64,000 nt of DNA from contig NZ_CP063401.1 in the NCBI RefSeq assembly GCF_021729885.1, forward strand, positions 3,340,501 through 3,404,500, given 5' to 3'. The position numbers and the translations under genes were made by a program. The DNA comes from Devosia sp. SL43. GTDB lineage: Bacteria > Pseudomonadota > Alphaproteobacteria > Rhizobiales > Devosiaceae. Position 1 is the stretch's first letter. Each line of letters starts with the position of its first letter. The notes under the pieces were generated by a model. That model did no database searches. It had not been told where the DNA came from and worked only from the letters and a program-made list of their open reading frames with translations. This document shows, piece after piece, positions 33,831 to 43,519 of the stretch.

Positions 33831-35174
33831 ATGGCTTCTGTTCTGCTCCGCGATGCTAACGTTCTGACGGTAGACCGCCAGGACACGGTCCACATGGCGG
33901 GGTGGATTGCGCTAGCCGACGGCAGGATCACCGGCGTGGGGCCGGCCGCCAATTGCCCGGACGGGGCGGGGTTTGACGAGGTTCTCTCGTTGCCGGGTCA
34001 CATCGTCATGCCGGGCCTCGTCAATGCGCATACGCATTCGGCAATGGTGCTGTTTCGCGGCCGGTCCGAGGGGCAAAGCCTGCTTACCATGGACGGTTGG
34101 TATAATTCGATCCGCGAACCTGAGCTGTCGCTCCAAGCCAACGACATAGGCCCGGCCGTTGCCCTGTCCTGCGCAGAGATGGCGCTGTCGGGCACCACTA
34201 CGTTCTGCGACCAATACTTCTTTGCCGAGGAAATCGCTGATGCTGCCGCCGAGAGCGGCCTGCGGGCAGTCGTCGCCTATGGCATCGTGCAGCTGGGCGA
34301 CGAGGCGCGCGGCAGCGAAGAACTATCCAGGGCCGCTGCCTTCATCGAGCGCCAACGCTCGTCTGACGGACGGGTAGTCCCCTGGTTTGGACCACACGCA
34401 CCTTACGTCGACAACTCGGAGGAACTGCTGCGGGCGGAGGTTGCCATGGCGGTCAAATACGGCGTCGGCATGCATCTCCATATGGCGGCTGGTCCCGAGG
34501 ACAATGAACAAACCATGGCGCGCTATGGGCTCACCGCAACGCAGGCATTGTCACGAGACGGTTTCTTTGCCGGTCGCGTCCACGCCGCCCACTGCCTCGA
34601 CCTGACCGAAGACGACATCGCGATCTTCGCGGCCGCACCGGCCGCCTCGGTGTCCTACAATGCCACTGCCGGCCTGCGCTCGGGTCGTGAGGGTATCTGC
34701 CCGGCGGTGAAGTTGCGCGAAGCCGGCGTGGTGGTTGCTCTCGGTACCGACAATGTCGCGGCAAACAATTCCTACGACATGATTGCCGAGATGCGCGTAG
34801 CTGGTTTGGTCGCATCCCACCGCGAGGGTCGCGCCCAGCCGCTTTCCAGCCGTGACCTTGTGCGCATGGCCACCATCGATGGTGCGCGGGCACTGGGGCT
34901 CGATCACGAAACCGGTTCGCTCGAAGCCGGCAAGGCGGCCGACATCATAGCCATCGACATCTCGGGCGCCGGCTATTCGGAAACGCCGGACCTTGAAACC
35001 CTGCTGGTCTATTCCGGCAGCGGGCGTGACGTAACCCGTGTCTGGGTCGCGGGCGAGCAAGTGGTAGACAATCGCCGCCTGACCCGCCGACCGCTGTCGG
35101 AAATCAGGCAAGATTATTCCGTGACCTATCAAGACTTTTGGGCCCGCGTCGCCGCCGCCCGTATGGTGGCCTGA
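33831..35174 (+). CDS. Amidohydrolase, MtaD/SsnA/TrzN-like deaminase
   Basis: A 447-residue amidohydrolase-superfamily deaminase. Metal-site motifs in order: GLVNAHTHSAMVLFRG (HxH), GVGMHLHMAAGPEDNEQTM, VHAAHCLDLTEDDI (His) and VALGTDNVAANNSYDM (Asp). The subgroup acts on S-adenosylhomocysteine, methylthioadenosine, 8-oxoguanine, isoxanthopterin or triazines. Signal peptide absent, so cytoplasmic. No clear ribosome-binding site precedes the ATG, and the operator palindrome ends only 14 bp upstream. It leads the operon with the BMP importer, adenine and guanine deaminases, making a purine or purine-derived ring the likely substrate. Confidence 0.9.
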   Translation: MASVLLRDANVLTVDRQDTVHMAGWIALADGRITGVGPAANCPDGAGFDEVLSLPGHIVMPGLVNAHTHSAMVLFRGRSEGQSLLTMDGWYNSIREPELSLQANDIGPAVALSCAEMALSGTTTFCDQYFFAEEIADAAAESGLRAVVAYGIVQLGDEARGSEELSRAAAFIERQRSSDGRVVPWFGPHAPYVDNSEELLRAEVAMAVKYGVGMHLHMAAGPEDNEQTMARYGLTATQALSRDGFFAGRVHAAHCLDLTEDDIAIFAAAPAASVSYNATAGLRSGREGICPAVKLREAGVVVALGTDNVAANNSYDMIAEMRVAGLVASHREGRAQPLSSRDLVRMATIDGARALGLDHETGSLEAGKAADIIAIDISGAGYSETPDLETLLVYSGSGRDVTRVWVAGEQVVDNRRLTRRPLSEIRQDYSVTYQDFWARVAAARMVA

Positions 35175-35281
35175 ATGGCTTACCCGCTCCTTTCGATCCG
35201 GACACCGGGGCCCAACGGGCCTATCGCGTTTTATTCCGCCTGCAACCCAAACAAGCCTTGAACCCAACAGGAGTGCCGTCC

Positions 35282-36331
35282 ATGTCGCTGAAACTACTCT
35301 CCCGCCGTGCCTTTGCCGGCCTGACCCTTGCCGCCGGCCTCATGTCCTCAACTGCGGCGATTGCCCAGGAGTATACTGCCGAGAACCCACTCAAGGTCGC
35401 GCTCGTCCTGCATGGCACGCTGGGTGACAAGAGCTTCTTCGACTCCGCGGCCGCCGGCATGGAAAAGGCCAGCGCCGAGCTGCCGGTGGACATAAAAATC
35501 ATCGAACTGGGCTATGACCGCTCCAAGTGGCAGGCCGGCCTCGCCGACGCGACCGATTCCGGTTATGACGTCATCATCGCTGGTACCTTCGACATGACCG
35601 GCTACATCGTCGAGCTGGCGCCCGAATATCCGGACGTCAAGTTCATCGACTTCGACGACTCGCCGGACTTTACCGCTTGCGAATGCAGCAACGTTCTGGC
35701 CGTGCAATACGGCACCTCGACAGCTGGCTACCTCGCCGGCTATGCGGCCGCCAAAGTCTCGACCTCAGGCATACTGGGCACCATCATCGGCATGGAGTTC
35801 CCCACCGTTACCGACTTCAAGACCGGCTTCGACGAGGGTGCCAAGGATGCCAATCCAGATATTCAGATCCTGAATGCCGTCGCCGGCACCTTCTCGGATC
35901 CGGCAAAGGGCAAGGAGATTGGTCTGGCCCAGCTTAACCAGGGTGCCGACGTCATCTTCCCGATCGCCGGCGGTACCGGTCTCGGCGCCCTGCAGGCCGT
36001 CAAGGAAGCTGGTGGTGGCAAGCTTGCAGTGGGTGTGGACAGTGACCAAGCCACCATCTTCGCCGCCTCCGATCAGGCCCAGGCCGATGTGATCTTCACC
36101 TCCGTCGAAAAGAAGGTTGGAGAGTCGCTCTTCCTGGCTCTCCAGGGCACCATCGACGGCAGCCAGGAATATGGCCAGCGTATTCTGCTCGGTCTGGCCG
36201 ATGGCGCCGTCGGCATCTCCAAGAACGCTCAGTATGAGGCGCTCGTCCCCGCCGATGTCCGCGCCGAGATCGATGTGCTGGAAGCCAAGATCATCTCGGG
36301 CGAAATCACCGTCGCCACCGACATGAAGTAA
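35282..36331 (+). CDS. BMP-family ABC substrate-binding protein (nucleoside/nucleobase type)
   Basis: A 349-residue periplasmic protein from ATG 35282. It has a twin-arginine-like signal (SRRAFAGLTLAAGLMSSTAA) without a lipobox Cys. The mature part has BMP/PnrA features: LKVALVLHGTLGDKSFFDSA, YDVIIAGTFDMTGYI, GTIIGMEFPTVTDFKTGFDE and FPIAGGTGLGALQAVKEAGG. BMP proteins bind purine nucleosides or bases. It is the first component of a full importer (36390-39990) placed before two purine-base deaminases. Confidence 0.9.
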   Translation: MSLKLLSRRAFAGLTLAAGLMSSTAAIAQEYTAENPLKVALVLHGTLGDKSFFDSAAAGMEKASAELPVDIKIIELGYDRSKWQAGLADATDSGYDVIIAGTFDMTGYIVELAPEYPDVKFIDFDDSPDFTACECSNVLAVQYGTSTAGYLAGYAAAKVSTSGILGTIIGMEFPTVTDFKTGFDEGAKDANPDIQILNAVAGTFSDPAKGKEIGLAQLNQGADVIFPIAGGTGLGALQAVKEAGGGKLAVGVDSDQATIFAASDQAQADVIFTSVEKKVGESLFLALQGTIDGSQEYGQRILLGLADGAVGISKNAQYEALVPADVRAEIDVLEAKIISGEITVATDMK

Positions 36332-36337
36332 TGTCTG

Positions 36338-36361
36338 CGGGCGCCGCCTTGGCGGCGCCCG
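36338..36361 (+). terminator. Intercistronic hairpin between binding-protein and ATPase genes
   Basis: CGGGCGCCGCC (36338-36348) pairs with GGCGGCGCCCG (36351-36361). A stable stem just after the binding-protein stop is typical of importers that need more binding protein than membrane parts. Confidence 0.65.
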
Positions 36362-36389
36362 TTCCTTGTGACGGAACTGGCGGTATAGC

Positions 36390-37934
36390 ATGGCCCTTCT
36401 TCAGGCGATTGGCATTGGCAAGGTCTATCCCGGTGGCGTCGTCGCCAATGACGCGGTGAACCTTCGGGTCGAGGCCGGCGAGGTTCACGCCGTCGTGGGT
36501 GAGAACGGTGCCGGCAAATCCACCCTGATGAAGATCCTGTTCGGTATCGAGCAACCCAATGCGGGCGACATCCTGCTTGATGGCAAGCCGGTGCAGTTCG
36601 CCGGCCCGCGCCAGGCGATAGACGCCGGCATCGGCATGGTGTTCCAGCACTTCTCGCTGGTCCCTTCTTTCTCCGTCTATGAAAACGTCGTGCTCGGCTC
36701 CGAGCCGCGCGACGGTGTGAGGTTCGACCGCAAGAAGGCGATCGAGCAAGTGCACGCGCTCTCGGAAAAGTTCCGCCTTTCCGTTGATCCTCTGCCGCCT
36801 GTGGGCCAACTCCCTGTCGGCCAGCAGCAGCGGGTGGAAATTCTGAAGGCCCTTTATCGGGACGCGCGCATTCTCATCCTCGACGAACCCACTGCAGTGC
36901 TGGCGCCGCAGGAGGTGGAGGAGCTGTTTGTTGCCGTGCGTGCGCTGGTAGCGCAGGGTCGCACCGTAATCTTCATCGCGCATAAACTGCCCGAAGTGCT
37001 GGAAATTTCAGATCGCATCACCGTCATGCGCGCCGGCAAGACCGTGGGCGAGGTCGCGACCGCCGAGGTGACAGAAAGGTCCCTTGCCGCCATGATGGTA
37101 GGCAAGGAAGTGACGCTTCGCGTCGACCGCGCCAAGACCGAACAGACCCATCGCGTCGCGACGGTATCGGCGCTGCGCGTCGTCAATGCCCGCGGCACCG
37201 AAGTTGTGTCCGGTCTCGATCTCAGCGTGCGCGCGGGTGAAGTGGTCGGGCTGGTCGGCGTCGAGGGCAACGGCCAGGCCGAAACGCTGGAGGCCATTGC
37301 CGGCCTGCGCCACACAAGTGGCGGCGGCATCAGCATCGACGACCACGACATCACCGAAATGCCCGTGCTGGAGCGTCGCGGGCTAGGCCTTGCTTCAATT
37401 CCAGAAGACAGAATCGCGCGTGGCCTGGCCACTGGTGCCAGCGTAGCCGAGAACCTGGTGGCGACGCGGCTCGACGATCCGCGCTATGTTCGCAACGGCA
37501 TTCTGGATCTCAAGGCGATCAAGGCCAATGCGCTCAAGCTGATCGAGCAGTTCTCCATCCGCGTCAGCGGACCGGGCGCGGCCGTTGGCACCCTGTCGGG
37601 GGGCAATATGCAGAAGGTCGTGGTGGCCCGCGAACTGGGCGAGCAGCCCAAGTTGCTGCTGGTCAACCAGCCGACGCGCGGCGTCGATCTCGGCGCGACG
37701 CAGTTCATCTGGCGCACCATCACCGACGCACGGGATGCCGGTACGGCGGTGTTACTGAGCTCGGCCGATCTCTCCGAGCTGCTGGCGCTCAGCGACCGGC
37801 TGGTTGTGCTGTATCGCGGCAAGGTGGTGGCAGCCTTCGTCAACACCCCCGACCTCACGCCAGAAACTTTGGGCACCTATATGCTCGGCCTCGCCACCCA
37901 GACTGCAGACGAAATGAAGGCGGCACTCCCATGA
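36390..37934 (+). CDS. ABC transporter ATPase, two-domain (NupO/YufO type)
   Basis: A 514-residue ATPase with two ABC domains. The first is complete: Walker A GENGAGKST, Q-loop VFQHFSLVP, signature LPVGQQQRVE, Walker B LILDEPTAVL. The second is partly degenerate: P-loop GVEGNGQAE, signature LSGGNMQKV, and Walker B LLVNQPTRG, where Asn and Gln replace the usual Asp-Glu. This asymmetry is usual for nucleoside importers of this family. It powers the two permeases whose genes overlap downstream. Confidence 0.93.
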   Translation: MALLQAIGIGKVYPGGVVANDAVNLRVEAGEVHAVVGENGAGKSTLMKILFGIEQPNAGDILLDGKPVQFAGPRQAIDAGIGMVFQHFSLVPSFSVYENVVLGSEPRDGVRFDRKKAIEQVHALSEKFRLSVDPLPPVGQLPVGQQQRVEILKALYRDARILILDEPTAVLAPQEVEELFVAVRALVAQGRTVIFIAHKLPEVLEISDRITVMRAGKTVGEVATAEVTERSLAAMMVGKEVTLRVDRAKTEQTHRVATVSALRVVNARGTEVVSGLDLSVRAGEVVGLVGVEGNGQAETLEAIAGLRHTSGGGISIDDHDITEMPVLERRGLGLASIPEDRIARGLATGASVAENLVATRLDDPRYVRNGILDLKAIKANALKLIEQFSIRVSGPGAAVGTLSGGNMQKVVVARELGEQPKLLLVNQPTRGVDLGATQFIWRTITDARDAGTAVLLSSADLSELLALSDRLVVLYRGKVVAAFVNTPDLTPETLGTYMLGLATQTADEMKAALP

Positions 37935-39055
37935 GCACCGTCTCGTCGCTCGCTCGCGCCTCCCGTTGGGTCACCTTGCGCCGCGAGGTCGGTCGCGCCC
38001 TGGGCGCATTGCTCATCGCGCTGCTGGTTACCTTTTTCATCGTGTTCCTGACTTCCAAGGCCCCGCTTGACGCCATAGGCCAGCTACTGACAGCGCCCGC
38101 GTCCCGGCCGCGCACCATCGGCCTTTGGCTCGACGACGTCGCGAAGCTGACCATCACGGGTCTGGCCTTCTCGCTGGTGTTCCAGGCACGGCAGTTTGCC
38201 ATGGGTGTGCAGGGGCAGGTCTATGTCGGGGCAATAGCGGCTGCCTACGTATCGCTGTCGCCGCTCGGAGCGACCTGGGCGGCAATTCCGCTCGGCATGG
38301 CGGCTGCGATGCTGGCAGGCGCCTTCTACGGCTTCCTGCCGGGCATCGCCAAGGCCAAGCTGGGGGCCAACGAGATCGTGTCGTCCCTTATGCTCAACTA
38401 CATCGCCATCGAGCTGTGCAACATCCTCGTCCGCACCAACCTGCCCAAGCCTCAGGCTGGCGTGCTGACCACCAATGCCTTTCCCGATACGGCAGTCTTC
38501 CCGCAACTCTTCGACAGCGATTTTCTGACCATCGCCCGTCTCGACCTCGGCCTGATCTTTGCCCTGGTGGCCGTTGTCGTGGTCTGGTTCGCGCTTTACC
38601 GCACCGCCTGGGGCCTCAAGCTCAGGCTGGTGGGGCACAACGCCAACTTTGCCGAATATGCCGGCATTCGCTCCACCTTCATCATGGTGTCCGCCATGAC
38701 GGCATCGGGCGCGCTGGGCGGGTTGCTGGGCTCGATGTTCGTGCAGGGCCAGAGCTATGGCATGCTGACGGTGCTGTTCGAGGGCAACCTCGCCTTTGAG
38801 GGTATTCTGGTCGCCATCGTCGCGCGCAGCCGCCCACTCGCCGTGCCTGTGGTGGCACTGTTCTACGGCTACCTGCGCCAGGGCGCACAATTGATGAACA
38901 TCCGCACCGACGTCCCTGCCGAGGTGATCGGCGTGGTGACCGCCATCATCATTCTGCTCGTCTCTTCGTCCTTTTCACTCAACTTCGTGACACGCCTGTT
39001 CCGACGCAATGCCGGATCGGTTAGCGCACCTGCCGCCGAGGCTGCCGCAAAATGA
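37931..39055 (+). CDS. ABC transporter permease (NupP type)
   Basis: A 374-residue permease of the BPD_transp_2/nucleoside class, overlapping the ATPase stop by ATGA. About eight to ten helices are predicted, for example LGALLIALLVTFFIVFLTS and VTAIIILLVSSSFSLNFVT. The cytosolic loop region carries YRTAWGLKLRLVGHNANFAE and YAGIRSTFIMVSAMTASGAL. It is longer than the second permease, as in nupP/nupQ pairs. Confidence 0.92.
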   Translation: MSTVSSLARASRWVTLRREVGRALGALLIALLVTFFIVFLTSKAPLDAIGQLLTAPASRPRTIGLWLDDVAKLTITGLAFSLVFQARQFAMGVQGQVYVGAIAAAYVSLSPLGATWAAIPLGMAAAMLAGAFYGFLPGIAKAKLGANEIVSSLMLNYIAIELCNILVRTNLPKPQAGVLTTNAFPDTAVFPQLFDSDFLTIARLDLGLIFALVAVVVVWFALYRTAWGLKLRLVGHNANFAEYAGIRSTFIMVSAMTASGALGGLLGSMFVQGQSYGMLTVLFEGNLAFEGILVAIVARSRPLAVPVVALFYGYLRQGAQLMNIRTDVPAEVIGVVTAIIILLVSSSFSLNFVTRLFRRNAGSVSAPAAEAAAK

Positions 39056-39990
39056 TGGAACTCTTCGTCACTGTTTTCTCGGCAGCCTTCTTCGTCACCA
39101 TCATCCGCACCACAACTCCGCTACTGCTGGCGACGATGGGCGGCCTCATCGCCGACCTGTCGGGCGCGCTGAACGTCGCACTCGAAGGCATGATGCTGAT
39201 CGGCTGCCTGACCGCGGTGATCGTTTCGGTCTTCGCTCCGTGGTATGTCGCGGTCGTGGCGGGCCTGGGGGCTGGGGCGCTGCTGGGTCTGGTGATGGCG
39301 TTCTTCGCCTACCGGCTCAAGGCGGACATCATCCTTGTTGGTTTCGCCATCAACATCCTGGCGGCGGGCGGCACTGTCTTCGCGCTGACCATCGCCACCG
39401 GCGGCGACAAGGGCACCTCTATCAACCTGCCCTCCAAGGCCGTCCCGGCGCTCGACCTGAGCTTTCTCAGTAACGTCCCCTATATCGGCAACGGTCTGAC
39501 GGCCGTGCTTTCAGGGCACTCCATCCTGAGCTGGCTTGCATTGCTCATCGTCATCGGCATCTGGTATTTTCTGTACCGCACGCCTTGGGGCTTGTGGCTG
39601 CGCGGGGTCGGCGAGTACCCAGCGGCGCCTGAGGCAGCCGGCATTCCTGTGAACCTGGTGCGCACGCTCAGCCTTATGGTTTCGGGTGGGCTGGCCGGCT
39701 TGGGCGGCGCGCAGCTTGCCATGTTCAACTATGTGGGCTTTACCCGCGACATGACGGCCGGCCGCGGCTTCATCGCCCTGGGTGCGGTGCTACTCGGTGC
39801 CCGACACCCACTGGGCGCCCTTGTCGCGGCGTTGCTGTTCGGCGCCTTCGAAGCGCTGGCTGTGATCATGCCCGGTCTTTTCCAGCAGATCCCGGCCGAG
39901 CTCATCCGGATGATCCCGTTCATCGTTACCATCCTGGCCCTGATCCTCTTCAGCTACCGCGCTCAGCGCGCCCGCCAGCTCAGGCTTTAG
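39052..39990 (+). CDS. ABC transporter permease (NupQ type)
   Basis: A 312-residue permease, ATGA overlap with the previous gene. Features: IIRTTTPLLLATMGGLIADL, SGALNVALEGMMLIG (the conserved helix of this class), YRTPWGLWLRGVGEYPAAPE and VRTLSLMVSGGLAGLGGAQL. With 37931-39055 it forms the heterodimeric channel of the purine importer. The adenine deaminase gene begins two bases downstream. Confidence 0.92.
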   Translation: MMELFVTVFSAAFFVTIIRTTTPLLLATMGGLIADLSGALNVALEGMMLIGCLTAVIVSVFAPWYVAVVAGLGAGALLGLVMAFFAYRLKADIILVGFAINILAAGGTVFALTIATGGDKGTSINLPSKAVPALDLSFLSNVPYIGNGLTAVLSGHSILSWLALLIVIGIWYFLYRTPWGLWLRGVGEYPAAPEAAGIPVNLVRTLSLMVSGGLAGLGGAQLAMFNYVGFTRDMTAGRGFIALGAVLLGARHPLGALVAALLFGAFEALAVIMPGLFQQIPAELIRMIPFIVTILALILFSYRAQRARQLRL

Positions 39991-39992
39991 CC

Positions 39993-41855
39993 ATGACAAT
40001 TCCGGACGACCTCATCCTTGCCGCCGCCGACGAGGTGGCGATCCGCCAACATCTGCTCCTGGTGTCACTCGGCAAGCGCAAGGCCGACTTGGCGATCGAA
40101 GTCGGCCGGCTCTTTGCCAGCTATGCCGGTGAGTGGCTCGAGCAACAAGAAATCGTCATTTACGGTAGGCGCGTCGCCTATGTCGGGCCCGTCGGCTCCT
40201 ATCGCGGCGAGGTTGATCGACGTGTCAGCTATCCCAGCCTCTCGGCGGTGCCTGGCTTCGGCGAGGTGCATAAGCATATCGAATCCACCCACCTGACACC
40301 TGACTTCGAAGCGCAGCTAGTGCTGCCCCGGGGCAATACCTGGACCTGCGAGGCGAGCCACGAATTCGCCAACGTGAATGGCCCGCGCAACACCGAATTT
40401 TGGGAGAAGGCGCGTCGTGCCGGTTCGCCGCTCAAGATCTTCATCCAACCTGGCTCCGCCGTGCCGCCCAGCGCGTGGGAGCAGTCGGGCGGCTATTATG
40501 GCTACGATGAGCAGAAACATTTCCTGGCGGAGCGATTGTCTGTCACCAGTCTTGACGAGGTGATGGACTGGCCCTCCGTTTGGGACTCGACCAATCCGGG
40601 GTATGCCCGCATGTGGGGCATGATCCGCGCCACGTTCGAAATGCGCGGTGTGGTCGAGGGGCACGGCTCGGGTCTCACCGATCCGCATGATATTTCAGCT
40701 TTTGCAGCGGCTGGGCTCTCCTCGGACCACGAAGTGTGGTCGCCGCAGGAGGCCTGGGACCGGCTGATGCGCGGCCTCTTCACCGAGTTGCGGCCGTTTT
40801 CCTATGATGTGCTGATCCCCGGCCTGATCGAACGCGGCCTCAAGGACTGGTCAAACGTCGCCTTCACCACCGATGACCGCAGCGCTTCGGATACACTCCG
40901 CGACGGCGCCGCTGACCACAATGTGCGCCACGCCATCCACTACGGCCTCAGCCCGGAGATCGCCATCCAGTGCGCGACCATCAACCCGGCCCGCCACATG
41001 CGGATTGAGCAATGGGTCGGCTCGATCACGCCCGGCCGCTACGCCGATATCGTGCTGCTGTCCGATGTGCCGAGCATCGACATCGCCCATGTCTACGCCG
41101 ATGGCCAGCTTGTCTCTGAGGGCAAGAGCTATATCGGTCCGGACGTCCGCATCGATTGGCCGGACTGGGCGACGGGCACCGTCAAAATTGGTCGCACGCT
41201 GACGGGGGCGGACTTCGCGGTGCCGGCCGAGCCCGGCCGCCAGACCATGCGGGCCGCCGTGCTGCGGCCATTCCACTGGAACGAGGATTTCCTTGTCGAG
41301 GAACTGCCCGTCGCCGACGGGCAGGTTCAGCGCGATCCGAACAAGCTCATTACCAAGTGGTCGATGATCGACCGCTATCGCGGCGACGGAGCCGTGGCAT
41401 CGATGTTCTGGGTCGGCGTCGGCCCAGCCGATCCTGACACGGCCCTCTGCTGCTCGGTCGCCCATGACAGTCACAATATCTGGTGCATCGGCTCCTCCGA
41501 CGAGGCGATGGCGAAGGCCGTCAACCGCCTCGGCGAGATCGATGGTGGTTGGGTGCTCGTGCATCGCGGTGAGGTGGTTGCCGAAGTTCGCCTCGAAGTA
41601 GCGGGCCTCATGACTGCTCGGCCTGCCGAAGAGTTCGACACGGCCATGCAGGCCTTCCTCGCACGGGCAGCCGATATCGATTGGGTGTATGCACCCGCCG
41701 CCATGAACCGCTGGAAGCCCGGGTTCCCCGAATTCCTGATCTTTGCCACGCTGACCTGCGCGCCATGGCGCTGGGTTCTGGTGGCGCCATCAGAGCTCTG
41801 CCCGCAAGGCTTCGTCAACGTGCAGACCGGCGAAACCCATAAGGTGGTATGGTAG
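39993..41855 (+). CDS. ade: Adenine deaminase (AdeC/YerA-type)
   Basis: A 620-residue protein of the adenine deaminase family, converting adenine to hypoxanthine in the cytoplasm. N-terminal metal site: PGFGEVHKHIEST (HxHIES-type motif); then EGHGSGLTD and SSDHEVWSPQEA, and AFTTDDRSASD for the Asp. The second, adenine-deaminase C-terminal domain is present: ITKWSMIDRYRGDGAVASMF, VAHDSHNIWCIGSSDEAM and GFPEFLIFATLTCAPWRWVL. All regions of the family are there. Start lies two bases after the permease stop; the guanine deaminase overlaps its end by 7 bp. Confidence 0.9.
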   Translation: MTIPDDLILAAADEVAIRQHLLLVSLGKRKADLAIEVGRLFASYAGEWLEQQEIVIYGRRVAYVGPVGSYRGEVDRRVSYPSLSAVPGFGEVHKHIESTHLTPDFEAQLVLPRGNTWTCEASHEFANVNGPRNTEFWEKARRAGSPLKIFIQPGSAVPPSAWEQSGGYYGYDEQKHFLAERLSVTSLDEVMDWPSVWDSTNPGYARMWGMIRATFEMRGVVEGHGSGLTDPHDISAFAAAGLSSDHEVWSPQEAWDRLMRGLFTELRPFSYDVLIPGLIERGLKDWSNVAFTTDDRSASDTLRDGAADHNVRHAIHYGLSPEIAIQCATINPARHMRIEQWVGSITPGRYADIVLLSDVPSIDIAHVYADGQLVSEGKSYIGPDVRIDWPDWATGTVKIGRTLTGADFAVPAEPGRQTMRAAVLRPFHWNEDFLVEELPVADGQVQRDPNKLITKWSMIDRYRGDGAVASMFWVGVGPADPDTALCCSVAHDSHNIWCIGSSDEAMAKAVNRLGEIDGGWVLVHRGEVVAEVRLEVAGLMTARPAEEFDTAMQAFLARAADIDWVYAPAAMNRWKPGFPEFLIFATLTCAPWRWVLVAPSELCPQGFVNVQTGETHKVVW

Positions 41856-43210
41856 TGGACTTGCGGGGCGGTGGCATTGCCGGCAGTTTCTTTCACGCGC
41901 CGACGGCCGGTCAACTCGACGTTCTGGAAAATGTACTGATCCTGGTTGATCACATCGGGTCGATCAGCGCGGTCATCGGCCCGGACGACGCGAGCCGCAC
42001 GGCGCAGGAGGCCGCTCTCGGCGAGAGGCTGATACGGTTGCCGGAAGGTCAGTTCGGCCTGCCGGGCATGGTCGACCTTCATGTCCATGCCCCGCAATAT
42101 CCGCAGCTTGGGCTGGCGCTCGATGAGCCGCTCGAGGTCTGGCTGGGGAAGTACACCTTCCCCCTCGAAGCCCGCTATGCCGACCTCGGCTTTGCCCGTG
42201 AACGCTATGCTGTGCTGGTTGACGACCTTCTGAGCACCGGCACGACGACGGCCCTCTATTTCGCCACGCAAGATCGCGAGGCGAGCAAGCTACTCGCCGA
42301 TATTTGCATCGACCGCGGACAACGGGCGCTGGTCGGCAAGGTGGCAATGGACGATCCTCTATCGTGCCCTCAATACTACCGAGACGAGAGCCCTGAGGAG
42401 GCTCTAGCCGACACCCGCGCTCTCATCGACCATATCCGCAACCACCCGAACAACCTGGAGGGGCTTGTGCTGCCGGTAATCACGCCGCGCTTCATTCCGG
42501 CCTGTACCGACGAGACACTGGCGGGTCTGGGTTCTCTTGCGACTGAATGCGATTGCCACGTACAGACACATTGCTCGGAGAGCGACTGGGCGCATGGCAA
42601 TGTACTGGCGCGCTATGGCATGACCGATGCTGCGGCGCTCGATGGCTTCGGGCTGCTAACGCGAAAGACTGTGCTGGCGCACTCCAACTTCCTCACAGAT
42701 GCGGATATGGATCGGCTCGTTGCCCGTGGCAGCGCCGTGGCGCATTGCGCATTGTCGAATATCTACTTCGCCAATTCCGTTTTTCCGCTCCGCCACGCAC
42801 TGGAGAAGGGCGTGCATGTCGGCCTGGGCACGGACGTCTCCGGGGGACCATCCGCCTCGATGTTTGAGGCCTGCCGAACCACGGTGCAATCCTCCCGCAT
42901 GCTTGAGGAAGGCGTCGATCCAGCTCTGCCGCCGAGTCGCCGGGGCCGGCCAGGCTCGGCTATTGGTCTGGCGACGGCGTTCCACTTGGCGACGGCGGGC
43001 GGCGGTATCGCGCTGGATCTGCCGATTGGCGTCCTGACGCCCGGTTATCGCTTCGACGCCATGGTCATAGACACAACGATACGCGACGGCGCCATCCGCT
43101 TGTTTGACACTCTCGAGCCCGCTGCGATCTTCGAAAAGATCATCTACGGGGCCACACGCGCCAACATCGCGTCTGTCTGGGTAAACGGCCTCACCGTCGT
43201 CAGCCGCTAG
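41849..43210 (+). CDS. guaD: Guanine deaminase
   Basis: A 453-residue amidohydrolase converting guanine to xanthine. Zinc-site motifs: GMVDLHVHAPQYPQLGLALD (HxH plus the GuaD-specific APQYPQ), QTHCSESDWAHG, TVLAHSNFLTDADMD and HVGLGTDVSGGPSASM. Length matches the family. It overlaps the adenine deaminase gene by 7 bp and ends the importer operon, so imported adenine and guanine would both be deaminated towards xanthine. Xanthine dehydrogenase and urate genes are not in the window. Confidence 0.93.
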   Translation: MVVDLRGGGIAGSFFHAPTAGQLDVLENVLILVDHIGSISAVIGPDDASRTAQEAALGERLIRLPEGQFGLPGMVDLHVHAPQYPQLGLALDEPLEVWLGKYTFPLEARYADLGFARERYAVLVDDLLSTGTTTALYFATQDREASKLLADICIDRGQRALVGKVAMDDPLSCPQYYRDESPEEALADTRALIDHIRNHPNNLEGLVLPVITPRFIPACTDETLAGLGSLATECDCHVQTHCSESDWAHGNVLARYGMTDAAALDGFGLLTRKTVLAHSNFLTDADMDRLVARGSAVAHCALSNIYFANSVFPLRHALEKGVHVGLGTDVSGGPSASMFEACRTTVQSSRMLEEGVDPALPPSRRGRPGSAIGLATAFHLATAGGGIALDLPIGVLTPGYRFDAMVIDTTIRDGAIRLFDTLEPAAIFEKIIYGATRANIASVWVNGLTVVSR

Positions 43211-43366
43211 CCAGCTTCCGCGTACCAGTTGATGCGTCATCGATTGACCACTCAGCCGTGCAGCATACCGCCTCCGAATGTGGGCTTTCGGTTGCCACAA
43301 CACGATCCGAACGACAGACATGGGGTTGGTTGGCATTGCCGGCCCCACGCTGCGGCAAGCTGCTGA

Positions 43367-43513
43367 TCGCCCACCCCACGCACCATTGGCAAGGCCGAGT
43401 GCTTCATCCGGACATCGCTCAGAGAGTGGGCCTATGCCATACCATATGCCTCGTCGGCCGAGCGAACCAAGCCATCGTCCAATGGACCAACACCTACAAC
43501 CGCACGCGCGGTA
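43367..43513 (+). mobile_element. IS481-family transposase remnant
   Basis: On the plus strand the bases read TPRTIGKAECFIRTSLREWA then YAIPYASSAERT, and after a one-base frameshift near 43475 AIVQWTNTYNRTR. This is the C-terminal catalytic portion of an IS481-type transposase (usually TPRTNGKAERFIQTSLREWAYA...HRYNWHRPH). The N-terminus, both ends and reading frame are lost, so it is inactive. It adjoins a truncated integrase read on the opposite strand. Confidence 0.7.
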
Positions 43514-43519
43514 GCGATG

